Assembly: GCA_032191485.1 (NCBI GenBank)
Contig: JAVDOI010000003.1
Location: 21,559,373 to 21,623,372, forward strand
Direction of reading: 5' to 3'
Length of the DNA stretch: 64,000 nucleotides
Source: Leptoclinus maculatus
Lineage: Eukaryota > Chordata > Actinopteri > Perciformes > Stichaeidae
Every line of letters starts with the position of its first letter. Position 1 is the stretch's first letter. The translations under genes were made by a program, and so were the position numbers. The notes beneath the pieces are model-generated. The model was given only the letters and a program-made list of their open reading frames with translations, had not been told where the DNA came from and ran no database searches. Of this stretch, positions 1-11,066 are shown one piece after another.

Positions 1-3000
1 GCCTCCTCTTCATCATCTTCAGTCTTCACAGGAGTGAATGAGAACTTGACATCAGCCTCCTCCAGCCCTTGAAGCTGCTCTCCCTCCTGACTGGTGCAGA
101 GTTCCTCCGGTTCTTCTTTAATGTGTGGGGGCTCTGGGTCCTCCTGTTCCTCTTTAATGTGTGGGGGCTCTGGGTCTTCCTGGTCCTCTTTAATGTGTGG
201 GGGCTCTGGGTCCTCCTGGTCCTCTTTAATGTGTGGGGGCTCTGGGTCCTCCTGGTCCTCTTTAATGTGTGGGGGCTTTGGGTCCTCCTGTTCCTCTTTA
301 ATGTGTGGGGGCTCTGGGTCCTCCTGTTCCTCTTTAATGTGTGGGTGTTCTGGGTCCTCCTGGTCCAGACTGGAGCTCCACTCCTGCTGCTCAGGGGGAA
401 CCTCTTCTTTAACCACCAACAGCTGCTGGACGTCTGCAGGAAAACAGTAAACACACACAGAGACGTTACAAAGAAATATTAGTATTGAGCAAATACTCTC
501 CTGTCCATACACTTTTATTTCCTGCCATCATTCCCTCTTACACTCCCTGTGCACAGTTACCAAACAGACATGCCGACACAAATTGTAAAGACAACGCATC
601 AGCAGCAATGAGGTCATCAATAGTTTACATGGTAAAAAAGTTTGGCACTACCCAACATTGTTAAGAAGTATTCAAAGAACCTGCATCTTCTATAAAGTCC
701 GGCTGAGATTTGATCATGTGGGCAGTTATAGTTGACTAATGTACGTAAACCTGCCACCGTAGAAACAGTGGATAGAACCTTCAGAAGCAGCCACAACGTA
801 ACCGTGGACGTGCATCATCGGTGCGCTCCGTTTCTGAACCAATAGCTGATCCACCTTGGTAGTCAGACGTAGAGAACATCCATGTAAAGACGATGAAACT
901 GAAATGTGACAATAACAACAATGACACAATCTGAACTAATAAACTTTGTCTAGAGACTGCTCTCTGGAACCTTTAGGTCAAGGTAGAACCACCCCCCCCC
1001 CCTCCTACACACAAACAAACAGAAAGTTATTGAATATTTTTACAAATAAAAAAATCTTCTACATTATACAAAAGCACATTTTTCTATAATAACTGTTGTA
1101 GTATAACCAGGAGGGAGCCATTGGTGTATGAAATCATTTTGGTACAGTTCACTGCACGACAATGAAACTATTGAATATTTTTGCAGTGTGTCTTTTCAGC
1201 ATTGATCTTTGTAGACTCGTCTCATGAGGATGTAGCTCGTTGTCCACGTTACTACGGTCACAGAGGGGCATTGTTTCTGTTTTAACAATGTTTCACTAAA
1301 GAGTTATTGATACGGAAAACCTGAATCTGCGAATACCTTTCCAACTTTGGAACTGAAGACATTACTATGTATTATATTATCTGGTTCTAGAGTATCAATG
1401 GAACCAGATAATATAATAATGTAATCAACTCTTAACCTTTCTAAACTGAGAGCCCCCGACGGGGGGGATACTGGTACCGACTGGTGCCGACTGGTACCGA
1501 AGAAAGCCAAATCATAAAACGATGTCCTCAAACTCCTTTTAGACTCCTGTTTCGCCTTTTGTCATCTGTTTACAGTCTAATAAAGTTGTGAAAAAAGGAA
1601 GGGGGGGGTAAAATGAGCTCGGGGGACCACATTCCAGCGAGGCAGCTTCGGGCGTTTACGCACGGGTCCGCCGGCTTAGATCGGCATTTTTCGGAAAACT
1701 AAAGACTTCCTGAAAATTCCGTTGACGCCAGTCAATTGGCCACATCCAGACACGTGCATAGACGTTTCATATGAAGAAATCGACCAATCAGGGGCTCTAC
1801 ACTGGCCCAATACACACAACCACTATGGCGCAATTCTCCCGTAGGTCGGCGGTCCCGAGACGCTTTGGAGACGGTTCTAGCTCTCCAAAATGATTTCTAA
1901 CTGCTGTATGTGATAGATTGTGCATGTACAAGGATAAAGGAAGTTAAATATATAGTTATTTAGCTTATAAAAGTACAATGGAACAGCTGGAGAGGCTGTT
2001 TCTCACATGGCGACCTCTCGTGACCTCTCATAACGTTTATGTCTCTAACTCTGGCCTACTTCACTCTATTCACTCCAATTCTTTTGTGGGTGACTACTGC
2101 TGTCGTTTTCTATGATTGTGTGTGGTTTATAGGCTTCACTGAGCCTCATTTAATATTTAGCTTATGCTTTTTCACCATACGAATTTGACATTTTTCAAAG
2201 TGGAGCTGTGTTCCATCTTCATCAGCTATTAACCAGTAACATATACACAATATGTACACAATTCATATGAGCAAACCCTCCTCAGTGTTATAAATCCATT
2301 GAACATTTTCAAATAGACCTTGTAGTTAGAGAGTAAGGCCCCTTTGAGTATGGGTATAGTATTTTCGAGAATAAGCCAATCTCGTGACCTCTCATAACGT
2401 TTATGTCTCTAACTCTGGCCTACTTCACTCTATTCACTCCAATTCTTTTGTGGGTGACTAATGCTGTCGTTTTCTATGATTGTGTGTGGTTTATAGGCTT
2501 CACTGAGCCTCATTTAATATTTAGCTTATGCTTTTTCACCATACGAATTTGACATTTTTCAAAGTGGAGCTGTGTTCCATCTTCATCAGCTATTAACCAG
2601 TAACATATACACAATATGTACACAATTCATATGAGCAAACCCTCCTCAGTGTTATAAATCCATTGAACATTTTCAAATAGACCTTGTAGTTAGAGAGTAA
2701 GGCCCCTTTGAGTATGGGTATAGTATTTTCGAGAATAAGCCAAAAAAACGTCTAGGGCTCAATTAAGTGACCATGAACATATGAACCGCTTTAGAATTCA
2801 ACAAGCTGCAAAATCCACGTGGTGTTATCAAAGAGAACAAACTTGTGCTTTAAGTTTAAATGTGTTCTGTCATCTAGAAGCTGAGAGAACAGATCAGAAG
2901 AAGAAGAAGAAAAAGATTCATTGCAACAGAGTCTCACTCCAAACTACATAGAAAGTTATCAGCCGGAGCATGAACAGTGTTTGAGAACTGAGAGAAGAAA

Positions 3001-3207
3001 TAAAGAGAACTCACGTGCTCTTTGTATCCGGACTTCAGGGTTGAAAACAGCGTCCAGTAGTTTCTGTTGTCGCTCGTTCTGCTCTTTTAAACGAGAACGT
3101 TCCTCCTCGTACTCTGCTATCGTTCTTTCAAACAGACCAAATATCTCTTCAGCAGCCGCAGTTAGTCGCTGGTTGACTAAACATCTCAGCATTTGGACTT
3201 TAGACAT
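1..3207 (-). CDS. ZNF-1 (class a), C2H2 zinc-finger gene, 3' part cut by window edge
   Basis: Exon 1 is 3207..3015 and starts MSKVQMLRCLVNQRL; its 64 codons form a charged, probably coiled-coil segment ending VFNPEVRIQRA. It ends at a strong donor (GCAC|GTGAGT). Exon 2 starts at 433 after a tttcctgcag acceptor and joins in phase as HVQQLLVVKEEV. It runs off the window after the acidic region, so no finger is visible. Seven 12-residue acidic repeats (consensus EDPEPPHIKEEQ) lie at 108..359. The start is set at MSKVQ because the upstream in-frame Met (MSKPFST) is not preserved in ZNF-7. Near-identical to ZNF-3 (14,632 onward), which has seven fingers, so this gene probably continues likewise. 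Family knowledge: nuclear DNA-binding transcription factor; its target is unknown. Confidence 0.83.
108..359 (-). repeat. 36-bp coding minisatellite of ZNF-1, seven copies
   Basis: Seven in-frame 36-bp units encode variants of EDPEPPHIKEEQ. Some copies read IKEDQ and one reads EDPKPP. Copy number differs among the cluster genes: 7 here, 6 in ZNF-2, 7 in ZNF-3, 2 in ZNF-4, 6 in ZNF-5, 5 in ZNF-6, 2 in ZNF-7. Confidence 0.9.
1370..1418. repeat. Intronic perfect hairpin (18-bp stem)
   Basis: TATTATATTATCTGGTTC at 1370..1387 is the exact reverse complement of 1401..1418, with a 13-nt loop. It lies in the ZNF-1 intron just left of the TTAA insertion site. The same structure is at 16001..16049, 23528..23576 and 46055..46103. 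Confidence 0.85.
1436..2762. mobile_element. TTAA-flanked 1.33-kb insertion, piggyBac-like non-autonomous candidate
   Basis: Comparison with class c introns (23,590 and 46,117, which read cTTAAgtgaccatg) shows an extra 1,327 bp here bounded by TTAA at 1432..1435 and TTAA at 2763..2766. TTAA target duplication is the hallmark of piggyBac-superfamily insertion. No transposase ORF is visible. The ends are only weakly similar as inverted repeats (left ..GAGAGCCCCCGACG, right complement ..GAGCCCTAGACG). An internal 364-bp tandem duplication lies at 2017..2744. Confidence 0.6.
2017..2744. repeat. 364-bp tandem duplication inside the TTAA insertion
   Basis: Two almost identical copies (junction near 2380/2381) begin ctcgtgacctctcataacg and end with aataagcca. 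The second copy differs at very few bases (for example gactactgc versus gactaatgc). Confidence 0.9.
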
Positions 3208-3513
3208 CTTCACTAAACTACAGAAACCTTTCCTCCAGAAAAACTCCGTTGAAAACGGTTTGCTCACTCTGACCTGCTACTAGGTTACGTTCGGGTCCAT
3301 ATACTTCCTGCTAGCATACTAACTTCATTAGCTCCGTAGGACACCAGGAAACAATCCACCAGCGACAGAAACTTTTCCTCCAGACAAACTCCATTAAAAA
3401 CACCGTTTACTCTCATTAAACTCTGACTAGCGCTGTGTTGATAACTTCTGTCCCCGTCGGTCCGTTTACAGCTAGCATGCTAAGCTAACTTCAATAGCTT
3501 TGTAGTCTACCGG

Positions 3514-3850
3514 GAGATGAGTCTTCTTCTTCTGTGGTTTTTTAACGGCAGCTTGCATCCTTTTTGTTGCATTACTGCCATCTTGAGATGAGTCTTCTGC
3601 TGCTGCTGCTGCTGCTGCTTTTCTTCTTCTTCTTCTTCTTCTTCTTCTTTCAGTTTAATGACGGCCTACAAACCAACGTTTAAGGTACATGCCGCCACCT
3701 AGTGGACGGGAGTGTGTAACATCATGACTTTATGACAGTTATAATTTAAACACAATAATAACGTTATTTATAAATTAAATAAAATCGAAAATAATAAAAA
3801 CTTCATACAAAAGTTATATTCTGGGTATTAAACCCGTTCCATTCAAAACA
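3514..3850 (-). mobile_element. Two 5'-truncated LINE 3' ends upstream of ZNF-1
   Basis: A 57-bp LINE tail (3528..3584) is flanked by the 14-bp duplication GAGATGAGTCTTCT at 3514..3527 and 3585..3598. A CTG/TTC tract (about 3598-3652) and a LINE 3' UTR containing CCGCCACCTAGTGG follow. Read on the minus strand, the UTR ends in a (GAA)n tail. The same UTR ends the I-clade LINE at 46,867..48,030. Confidence 0.65.
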
Positions 3851-4040
3851 TCAAATAGATAGATAGATACTTTATTAATCAAGGGGAAATGTGTTCGCTA
3901 CAGCAGCATTATGATACAGGTAAGCAATCAAAGTAACAGAGTAAAAAATAATGAATATTGAGTATACAAATGTACAATATATACAATAAAATAGAATAAT
4001 ATTAAATTAACTAACTAAACAATAGTGCAAAGATTTAACC
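3851..4040 (-). mobile_element. Fish LINE 3'-end-like relic (GATA-tailed)
   Basis: The sequence atagatagatagatacttta followed by ttaatcaaggggaaatgtg resembles the 3' terminus of widespread fish LINEs that end in a short GATA repeat. An AT-rich, degenerate stretch follows. No ORF is present. Copies lie at 18,492 and 24,770. Confidence 0.45.
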
Positions 4041-5099
4041 AAACAACAGTGTAACGGTGTTATAGTCGTGTGATTGATTTTGCCAGAGGTGATTTATTAT
4101 AAAGTCTTATTGCAAGATAGTTGATAGTAGATAGTTGTTTCATCTGCTAACTGGCTAATGATTAGCGGTTTCTAAATACGGTTGTTAGCTGTGTAAATGA
4201 TAGACTGTATATTGTTAGCAGAAGAAAATATAAATGAATCGTGCAAATACGTCTCTCTACCATTCTGCTCTCAAAGCATATTTAAACGTTTAAAAGTATT
4301 ACAATCAATAATCTCTCTCTGGGAAAAAACGGTTCGCTCCAAGCATTGAATCTGTAGCACCAGAATCTAATGTAGCTGTAGTATGAATGCCATTAATTTC
4401 ACAGGCTGGGTTTCAAGGCTTGAGCGGTCCTTCTGCGCTGAAAAGACATGTTTTTGAGCCCACACTCGGAAAAAAGAATCACTATGGAAATCAAGTAATC
4501 TACTTTTTTTAACTGCCTGGATTAAGCCACAAAATGGCGCTATCAGTCTTTAAAAAAAGATCATTCTCCTTCAGCATCTACCAAAATATGTTTTATTGGT
4601 CAAACACTCTCTGGCTAGATTTCTAAAATTCTTCTAAAAATTGGTTTGATCTATGTAAAGAAAAACATCACTTAATTAAAGCCTTTCTGTTCAGATAACT
4701 CTGTCAAGTGTCATCACAGATCTCACAAAACTTCCCACACTCCTCAGTTCTTGGGGCGTCAAAAAGAGGGTTTACCTGGTTTGTTACAAAGAGTTGTTAC
4801 AAGTGGGGCAAGCCGAGACGAACAGGACCACATCCAGTGGTGTCCGTAAACTGTAAGTCACCTTAAGTGACATAAGTAGGGATAATATTTGATAGTAAAA
4901 TGTGTTTGTAACGTAGTAGTTTGGTTGTCTGTTAACTTAACGTATAGTATTTGGTTCCTAGAGTATAGCTAGGAAAGACAACAACAAACTCATGCATCCA
5001 GTCACAAGGTGCTACTAAGAGGTTCCCTACTGTACACAAAGCACATGGACCAGAAGACCAGTGGGAGGTTTTAGCATTTCACACACACAACTCACCAAA
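4041..5099. other. Spacer without recognisable gene
   Basis: AT-rich spacer between ZNF-1 and the next retroelement relic. I see no ORF, RNA gene or clear repeat. It is repeated almost unchanged at about 18,680-19,735 and 24,960-26,010. Confidence 0.6.
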
Positions 5100-5672
5100 C
5101 ATTAAACTTGCTATAGGGCTGAAGATGAGTCTGATCAAATCAACACCTTTTCCTGTCTAGTTATTTCCACCCATCATAGTAAAACCAGCACTGCCATTAT
5201 CTCCACTGTGTAAACCCCAAAATTAGTGGATGTTCTTCTGTTGATTCCTCTTCCTTTAGCTGGTGTTGTCGCCCCATATCCTGTCACTCCTGTCTCAGGT
5301 TTCTTAGGACCATCCGAGTAAAATCACGATACTCTTTCATTACATAATTTTCAAATGCACTTACCAAATCAACTTCAACTTTTTCTTTCCTTTTTCGACC
5401 TCTAACAAATACCAGTCTATGTCAGGCCACACAAGCGTCCATGGAGCCACCACCGGGTAAACTACCGAGGGGCTTAGCCTCCGATCAAACACTTCAGATT
5501 CTCTTGCAATGTCATTGTCTACCCGACAAAAGTGATCCCTCTGACTCCTCCCACTCTCCCAGACCACCTGCAACGCTCCTTTTGCAGGGTGAGAATCATT
5601 GTGTCCCTGTAAATTAGCCCAGTAGATTGCCATCAGTTGCTTTCTCCTTAAATCCAGCAGCGTGTCTCCCAT
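5100..5672 (-). mobile_element. I-clade-type LINE fragment: RT-RNase H connector and broken RNase H
   Basis: On the minus strand a 103-codon ORF (5672..5361) reads LRRKQLMAIYWANLQGHNDS, the connector between reverse transcriptase and RNase H in fish I-clade LINEs. It is followed in other frames by RNase H blocks: YSDGPKKPETG, YTVEIMAVL and SDSSSAL, which carry the catalytic Asp, Glu and Asp positions. Stops and frameshifts break it. Only this copy and the one at 26,010..26,583 keep a 186-bp segment (5272..5457) that all other spacers lack. Confidence 0.65.
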
Positions 5673-5673
5673 T

Positions 5674-5890
5674 TCTTACCTACAAAATAAAAGCCCTCAA
5701 ATTTAAAAGAATTATTGAAATTGAATTAATTCCTGCAGTCTAAAAAATGATTCCCATCTTAAGTTACCTTCCATCTTTTCCATATGTAATGGGTGTGGGT
5801 TGGACATGGAAAAAGACAACTCAATGGATTGTTTTCCAACATTTATTTACTTCTGCAGAAGACAAAATTCAACCCATTAACTGCATTCTG
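5674..5890 (-). mobile_element. LTR-like segment in spacer
   Basis: The stretch from aaataaaagccctcaaattt through gttttccaacatttatttac matches, with divergence, the LTR at about 49,150..49,492 that sits beside a polypurine tract. It is probably a piece of the same LTR-retroelement family. The copy is repeated in every spacer of the cluster. Confidence 0.45.
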
Positions 5891-6693
5891 ATCTGTTTCT
5901 GCACCTCTGCTCCCTCAGCAATAAGTAAAATGAGAATGTGTGATTTCATTCTTGTTTTTCTTACATTTAGATACATTCTTTTGATATTACAGTATGTACT
6001 AAGCTCAGGATGCACATTACTAGAAAAGGGATATTAAAATTACCAGGAAAATATCTCACCTAAATCATAACAACACATTTCCTCAAAACCATTCAAAACA
6101 ATATATACAAGAGGAAAAACAGGGACACCTGGTGGGTAAAGTTAAAAGGTGTGTGGGACTGGGTGACTAAACACAGAAAACTGAAATTATAACAGTACAC
6201 AAAGGAAAACACATACTTGCAGAAGTCAATGCATGAACACATTAATTGCCTTCTGGTATTTTTCTAAAGTTCTGGATCTAAACATGCAAAATAACTTTAC
6301 ACAAGAAGATGTTTACATCAGCAAATCAGCAAAACTTTTATTTTAACGGTTAAAGGTGGGTAACGTTATGATATTAACAGTAAGCAACGTGTCTTAAATG
6401 TTACACCCTTCCAATAAAGCACCTTTACGTGGTTTAGGGCCGTGTGTGTGACCCTGTGACCCTGGGAGCTGTGTTCTCAGACCAAGAATTCACTGACAAT
6501 CTGCCAGAAAAGAGTTGTGGAAGCTGGCCCGAAAAATGGGAAACCGGGGCCCCTTTCTGGAGCCAGACCTGGGAGTGGAGCTTGCTGGTGAGGGTCTGGT
6601 TTCCGGGACATGAGACATATGGTTCGACCAGGAACAACTCAAAAAATCTACATTGATCTACTGCTCGGAAGGATATGCGGAGGGGTGATTGGG
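5891..6693 (-). other. 3' flank / 3' UTR of ZNF-2
   Basis: This holds the presumed 3' UTR of the leftward ZNF-2 gene. A minus-strand AATAAA (TTTATT at 6337..6342) lies about 350 bp past the stop and is conserved in the other units (for example 13408..13413). No other gene is seen. Confidence 0.5.
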
Positions 6694-9600
6694 CTAAAGG
6701 GGATTCTTTCCTGTGTGAGTTTTCATGTGTACCTTCAGAGCTCCACTTCTCACAAAACATTTCTCACATACTGAGCAGCTGAAAGGTTTCTCTCCTGTGT
6801 GGATTCTCATGTGTGTCTTCAGATCTCCATTTGTAGCAAAACATTTCTCACATACTGAGCAGCTGAAAGGTTTCTCTCCTGTGTGGCTTCTCATGTGTAT
6901 CTTCAGATGTCCATTTGTAGCGAAACATTTCTCACATACTGAGCAGCTGAAATGTTTCTCTCCTGTGTGGATTCTCATGTGTGTCTTCAGATCTCCATTT
7001 GTAGCGAAACATTTCTCACATACTGAGCAGCTGAAAGTTTTCTCTCCTGTGTGGATTCTTATGTGTGTCTTTAAATTTGAACGACGGTTAAAACATTTCT
7101 CACATACTGAGCAGCTGAAAGGTTTCTCTCCTGTGTGGATTCTCATGTGTGTCTTCAGATCTCCACTTATAGCGAAACCTTTCTCACATACTGAGCAGCT
7201 GAAAGGTTTCTCTCCTGTGTGAGTTTTCATGTGTACCTTTAGAGCTGCGTTGCGCATAAATCTTTTATCACAAATTGAGCAGCTGTAAGGTTGCTCTCCT
7301 GTGTGGATTCTCATGTGTGTCTTCAGATTTCCTCTGGTGCCAAATGTTTTCTCACACTCAGAGCATCTAAATAGTTTCTTACCAGCGCTACATCTTGAAT
7401 CACTGACAAGGACTTCATCAGGTTTCAAAGAGTTTAAACCTGACTGAGGTTCTCTGGTCTCCTTCCAATCATTACTGTCATCAGTGTCAGAAGAGTCTCC
7501 AGTCTTGTCATCAGTATCTGGTTCTGGATATCCATCTGGATCTAAGTTCCTGTCTGGTTCTGGTCCTCCACAGTCCTCTCCATCAGCTTCTGTTTCCATC
7601 TGTTCAGTTTGTCTTTGATGAAGCTGTGAGGACTGAGCCTCCTCTTCATCATCTTCAGTCTTCACAGGAGTGAATGAGAACTTGACATCAGCCTCCTCCA
7701 GCCCTTGAAGCTGCTCTCCCTCCTGACTGGTCCAGAGTTCCTCCTGTTCTTCTTTAATGTGTGGGTGCTCTGGGTCCTCCTGTTCCTCTTTAATGTGTGG
7801 AGGCTCTGGGTCCTCCTGTTCCTCTTTAATGTGTGGGTGCTCTGGCTCCACCTGTTCCTCTTTAATGTGTGGGGGCTCTGGGTCCACCTGTTCCTCTTTA
7901 ATGTGTGAGGGTTCTGGGTCCTCCTGTTCCTCTTTAATGTGTGGGGGCTCTGGGTCCTCCTGGTCCAGACTGGAGCTCCACTCCTGCTGCTCAGGGGGAA
8001 CCTCTTCTTTAACCACCAACAGCTGCTGGACGTCTGCAGGAAAACAGTAAACACACACAGAGACGTTACAAAGAAATATTAGTATTGAGCAAATAGTCTC
8101 CTGTATATACACTTTTATTTCCTGCCATCATTCCCTCTTACACTCCCTGTGCACAGTTACCAAACAGACATGCCGACACAAATTGTAAAGACAACGCACC
8201 AGCAGCAATGAGGTCATCAATAGTTTACATGGTAAAAAAGTGTGGCACTACCCAACATTGTTAAGAAGTATTCAAAGAACCTGCATCTTCTATAAAGTCC
8301 GGCTGAGATTTGATCATGTGGGCAGTTATAGTTGACTAATGTACGTAAACCTGCCACCGTAGAAACAGTGGATAGAACCTTCAGAAGCAGCCACAACGTA
8401 ACCGTGGACGTGCATCATCGGTGCGCTCGTTTCTGAACCAATAACACTCCACCATGGTAGTCAGACGTAGAGAACATCCATGTAAAGATGAGGAAACTGA
8501 AATGTGACAACAACCATGACACAATCTGAACTAATAAACTTCTTCTAGAGACCGTCTTCACTCTGAAAAGTGTCTCTGTATTTTCACCGTATTGCTAATA
8601 TGAGTTAGCATACGAGCGCAGTTTGTCGCTAGCTTTACACTACTTTATCTAGTCAATGAAAATATAGCAATAATGTGACATAATCTGTAGTGGAGGGGAG
8701 GGCAACCGGCAAATCAGGAAGAGGGAGATGAGGAAGTGGACCCAGAAGGCCATGGCACAGGCCCTACAGGAGGTGAAATCAGGCAGGCAGCCCAGCAGTT
8801 TGGGGTCCCTAAGTCCAGCCTGAGTGACAGAGTCAGTGGAAGGGTGTCCTCCGACTGTGTCTATGGTCTACACAAACGACTGCACCTCAGTCACCTGCAC
8901 CTGGTCCACCTCCTGGCCGAAATAAACTACAACCGTAACACCGGCAAGGTCAAGAGGAACATCACCAAGGCCAGGTTACTGACAGCTCAGGAGATGTCCG
9001 ACGTCATCGTGGAGGCGGAGGACCGTGCTGCAAGGCGGGAAGCCCAAGCTCTGGCCAGAAGAGACAGAGAGCAGCAGCGGACCGGAGACACCGGCCCCGT
9101 CAGCCACTTCCTCTTCCCTGTCTGGCGGCTCTCGCCCCAGCCGCAGAAGACCAGTGTCCCTCTGGGCTGCTTCAGCCACCAGCTCCGGACTTTCCATCGC
9201 CGGTCCCTCATCCCGCTCTGCCCCCCCTTGTGCCTCCCACGGTCCCCGGCTGCCCACCAGCAGCACAACATCACCACCGAGCCTGCCTGCTGAGGGACAC
9301 CGCCACCTTCCCCTGTCTCTTGGTCAGCGCATACCTATTTTGCATTTTAATTCACGTATAAATCTGAATGTATTAACTATTGTGACGCATAAACATTGTT
9401 ATGAGTACTGCACTGTGTGTTATGATAGTAATTGTTATATACAATATATGTGTACATAATTGTTAAATTCCATACATCCAGCAGGTGGTGGTATACACTC
9501 AAATTGAAATTAAGGAGCTTTTATAGCACAATTTGGAGTTGTTGAAGCGTGATATCTTATGGTGAAGGACAGAATTACGTTCCCAGATATGTACGGTAAT

Positions 9601-10128
9601 TTTGGCAACTCTGTAACAAGCGAATATCTCCAAAAAAACAGCAGCACCCAGTGTTTACAACGAGGATAGAAGTTATGCCGGACTTGGACAATAGCGGCGC
9701 ACGGCTAATTCACCGGCGTTAGCGTCCTTTAACTTCTCTGGTAAAGGCAAAGCTAACTTTAATAATTAAAACGATATTTAGTTTGAAAGGTACGAAGTTA
9801 AACTTTAGTTTCACACCATTAAATCACCTGAAAACATTACACGATCATTGTTATCAATATTGTAAGTTCATTTTTATTGGAACGTTAGCTAAAAACTGTC
9901 CGGATTGGGAAACAATTCCGTTAGAAGCTGAGAGAACAGATCAGAAGATTCATTGCAACCGAGTCTCACTCCAAACTACATTAAAAGTTATCAGCCGGAG
10001 CATGAACAGCGTTTGAGAACTGAGAGAAGAAATAAAGTGAACCCACGTGCTCTTTGTGTCCGGACTTCCGGGTTGAAAACAGCGTCCAGTAGTTTCCATT
10101 GTCGCTCGTTCTGCTCTTTACTCTCCAT
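6694..10128 (-). CDS. ZNF-2 (class b), C2H2 zinc-finger protein, 8 fingers, shortened exon 1
   Basis: Exon 1 (10128..10047, 82 nt) begins MESKEQNERQWKLL. It keeps only the C-terminal third of the normal exon 1, because a deletion joins ..CTGCTCTTT to ACTCTCCATTAAAC, and a new in-frame ATG lies at the breakpoint. The donor is GCAC|GTGGGT. Exon 2 (8033..6694) gives HVQQLLVVKEEV, six acidic 12-mers (7744..7959), a linker rich in Asp/Glu, then eight C2H2 fingers (residues about 251-467) with TGEKP-type linkers, ending HTGKNPL. Total 473 codons. The exon 2 ORF is fully open. The intron carries a pogo-like relic. Expected role: nuclear DNA-binding factor. Whether the short N-terminus still works, or the promoter survives the deletion, is unknown. 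Confidence 0.78.
8728..9293 (+). mobile_element. Pogo/Tigger-like transposase remnant, frameshifted
   Basis: The plus strand reads MRKWTQKAMAQALQEV in one frame, then after a frameshift IRQAAQQFGVPKSSLSDRV, together a psq-type helix-turn-helix as found at the N-terminus of pogo/Tigger transposases. A charged stretch follows (NITKARLLTAQEMSD). The DDE catalytic core is missing, so this is an internally deleted copy. It lies antisense in the class b intron. Near-identical copies are at 30,067 and 37,418. Confidence 0.6.
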
Positions 10129-10249
10129 TAAACTCTGACTAGCGCGGTGTTGATAACTTCCGTCTCCGTCGGTCTGTTTCCAGGTAGCATGCTAAGCTAA
10201 CTGCAATAGCTTTGGAGGCTACCGGGAGATGAGATGAGTCTTCTTCTTC

Positions 10250-11066
10250 TTCTTGTTTGAGGTTTATTGGCGGCTGGCAAACAATGAATTGGTGCATTAC
10301 CGCCACCAACTGGTATGGAGTGTGGATCAGGATGTCTAATAGGCTACTTATATAAAAATTTAAATTCAAAAGGAAAAGAAAAACAAAACAAAACAAAACA
10401 AAACAACGGGCTCATACTTTCTTAATAATATTAATTTATCTAAGATATTGAAATAATACTTGATAACACTCACTTTTTGAGTTCTTTTGCAGAATATCCA
10501 CTATATCCAACCGTACCTTCATCTTACCGAGGTCTCCAATCAGCTGCCCTCTTTCCTGCTCATATTTTTGACATTGTACAATTACATGTTCTATTGTTTC
10601 CTCTTGCCCACAATAGTCGCATTTTCCTGTTTCGTGTTTACCTATTTTTTTAAGCATACCGTTTAGGCCTGTATGTCCAAATCTAAGCCTTGATATTACC
10701 GTTTCCTCTCTCCTGTTCCTTCCTGCACATCTCATTTCTCCCACTTTCCTCTGAACTCTGTAAAACCATCGCCCTTTCCTGTCTTCTTCCCATTGCTTCT
10801 GCCACCTTTCCTTCAACCTCTGTTTAATAATACTTTTTGTTTCTGATTTACTGAAGCTGACTGCAACATTAGTACAGCTATTTTTTGTGAATATGACTGT
10901 CAGACCCATCATTTGAATTCTGTATAATGTTTGTTGTATTTCTTTAAGGATGTCTGGTCTACTGTCTGAATGGCTGTTCTGTAAGCTGGCTAATGATGAA
11001 CTTGAGTCTGAACAAATGATTGCCCTCAATGGTCTTGTGTCCTCTATCCACTGTAGTGCTAACATC
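10250..11066 (-). mobile_element. 5'-truncated I-clade LINE (LINE-1 of class b block)
   Basis: The minus-strand ORF 11065..10436 (209 codons) begins within RNase H (MLALQWIEDTRP, then CSDSSSSLASLQ). It lacks the RNase H C-terminus after VIFT and ends in the LINE C-terminal knuckle CDYCGQEETIEHVIVQC. The 3' UTR has TTACCGCCACCAACTGG and a (GAA)n tail (TTC at 10,238..10,255). It abuts the TTC tail of a second LINE at 11,067, which suggests insertion into that tail. Confidence 0.7.

Noticed and set aside
3208..3267. Upstream in-frame Met in exon 1 (MSKPFSTEFFWRKG)
   Set aside because: The extension is absent in ZNF-7, whose reading frame starts two codons before MSKVQ; conserved MSKVQ is preferred.
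8034..8112. Start codon for ZNF exon 2 at the upstream Met (MYIQETICSIL..)
   Set aside because: That stretch is intron: a clear tttcctgcag acceptor follows and the phase matches the exon 1 donor in all seven genes.
10436..11065. 209-codon ORF with CDYCGQEE..HVIVQC as a host zinc-finger gene
   Set aside because: RNase H blocks and adjoining (GAA)n-tailed UTR show that it is a LINE C-terminus.
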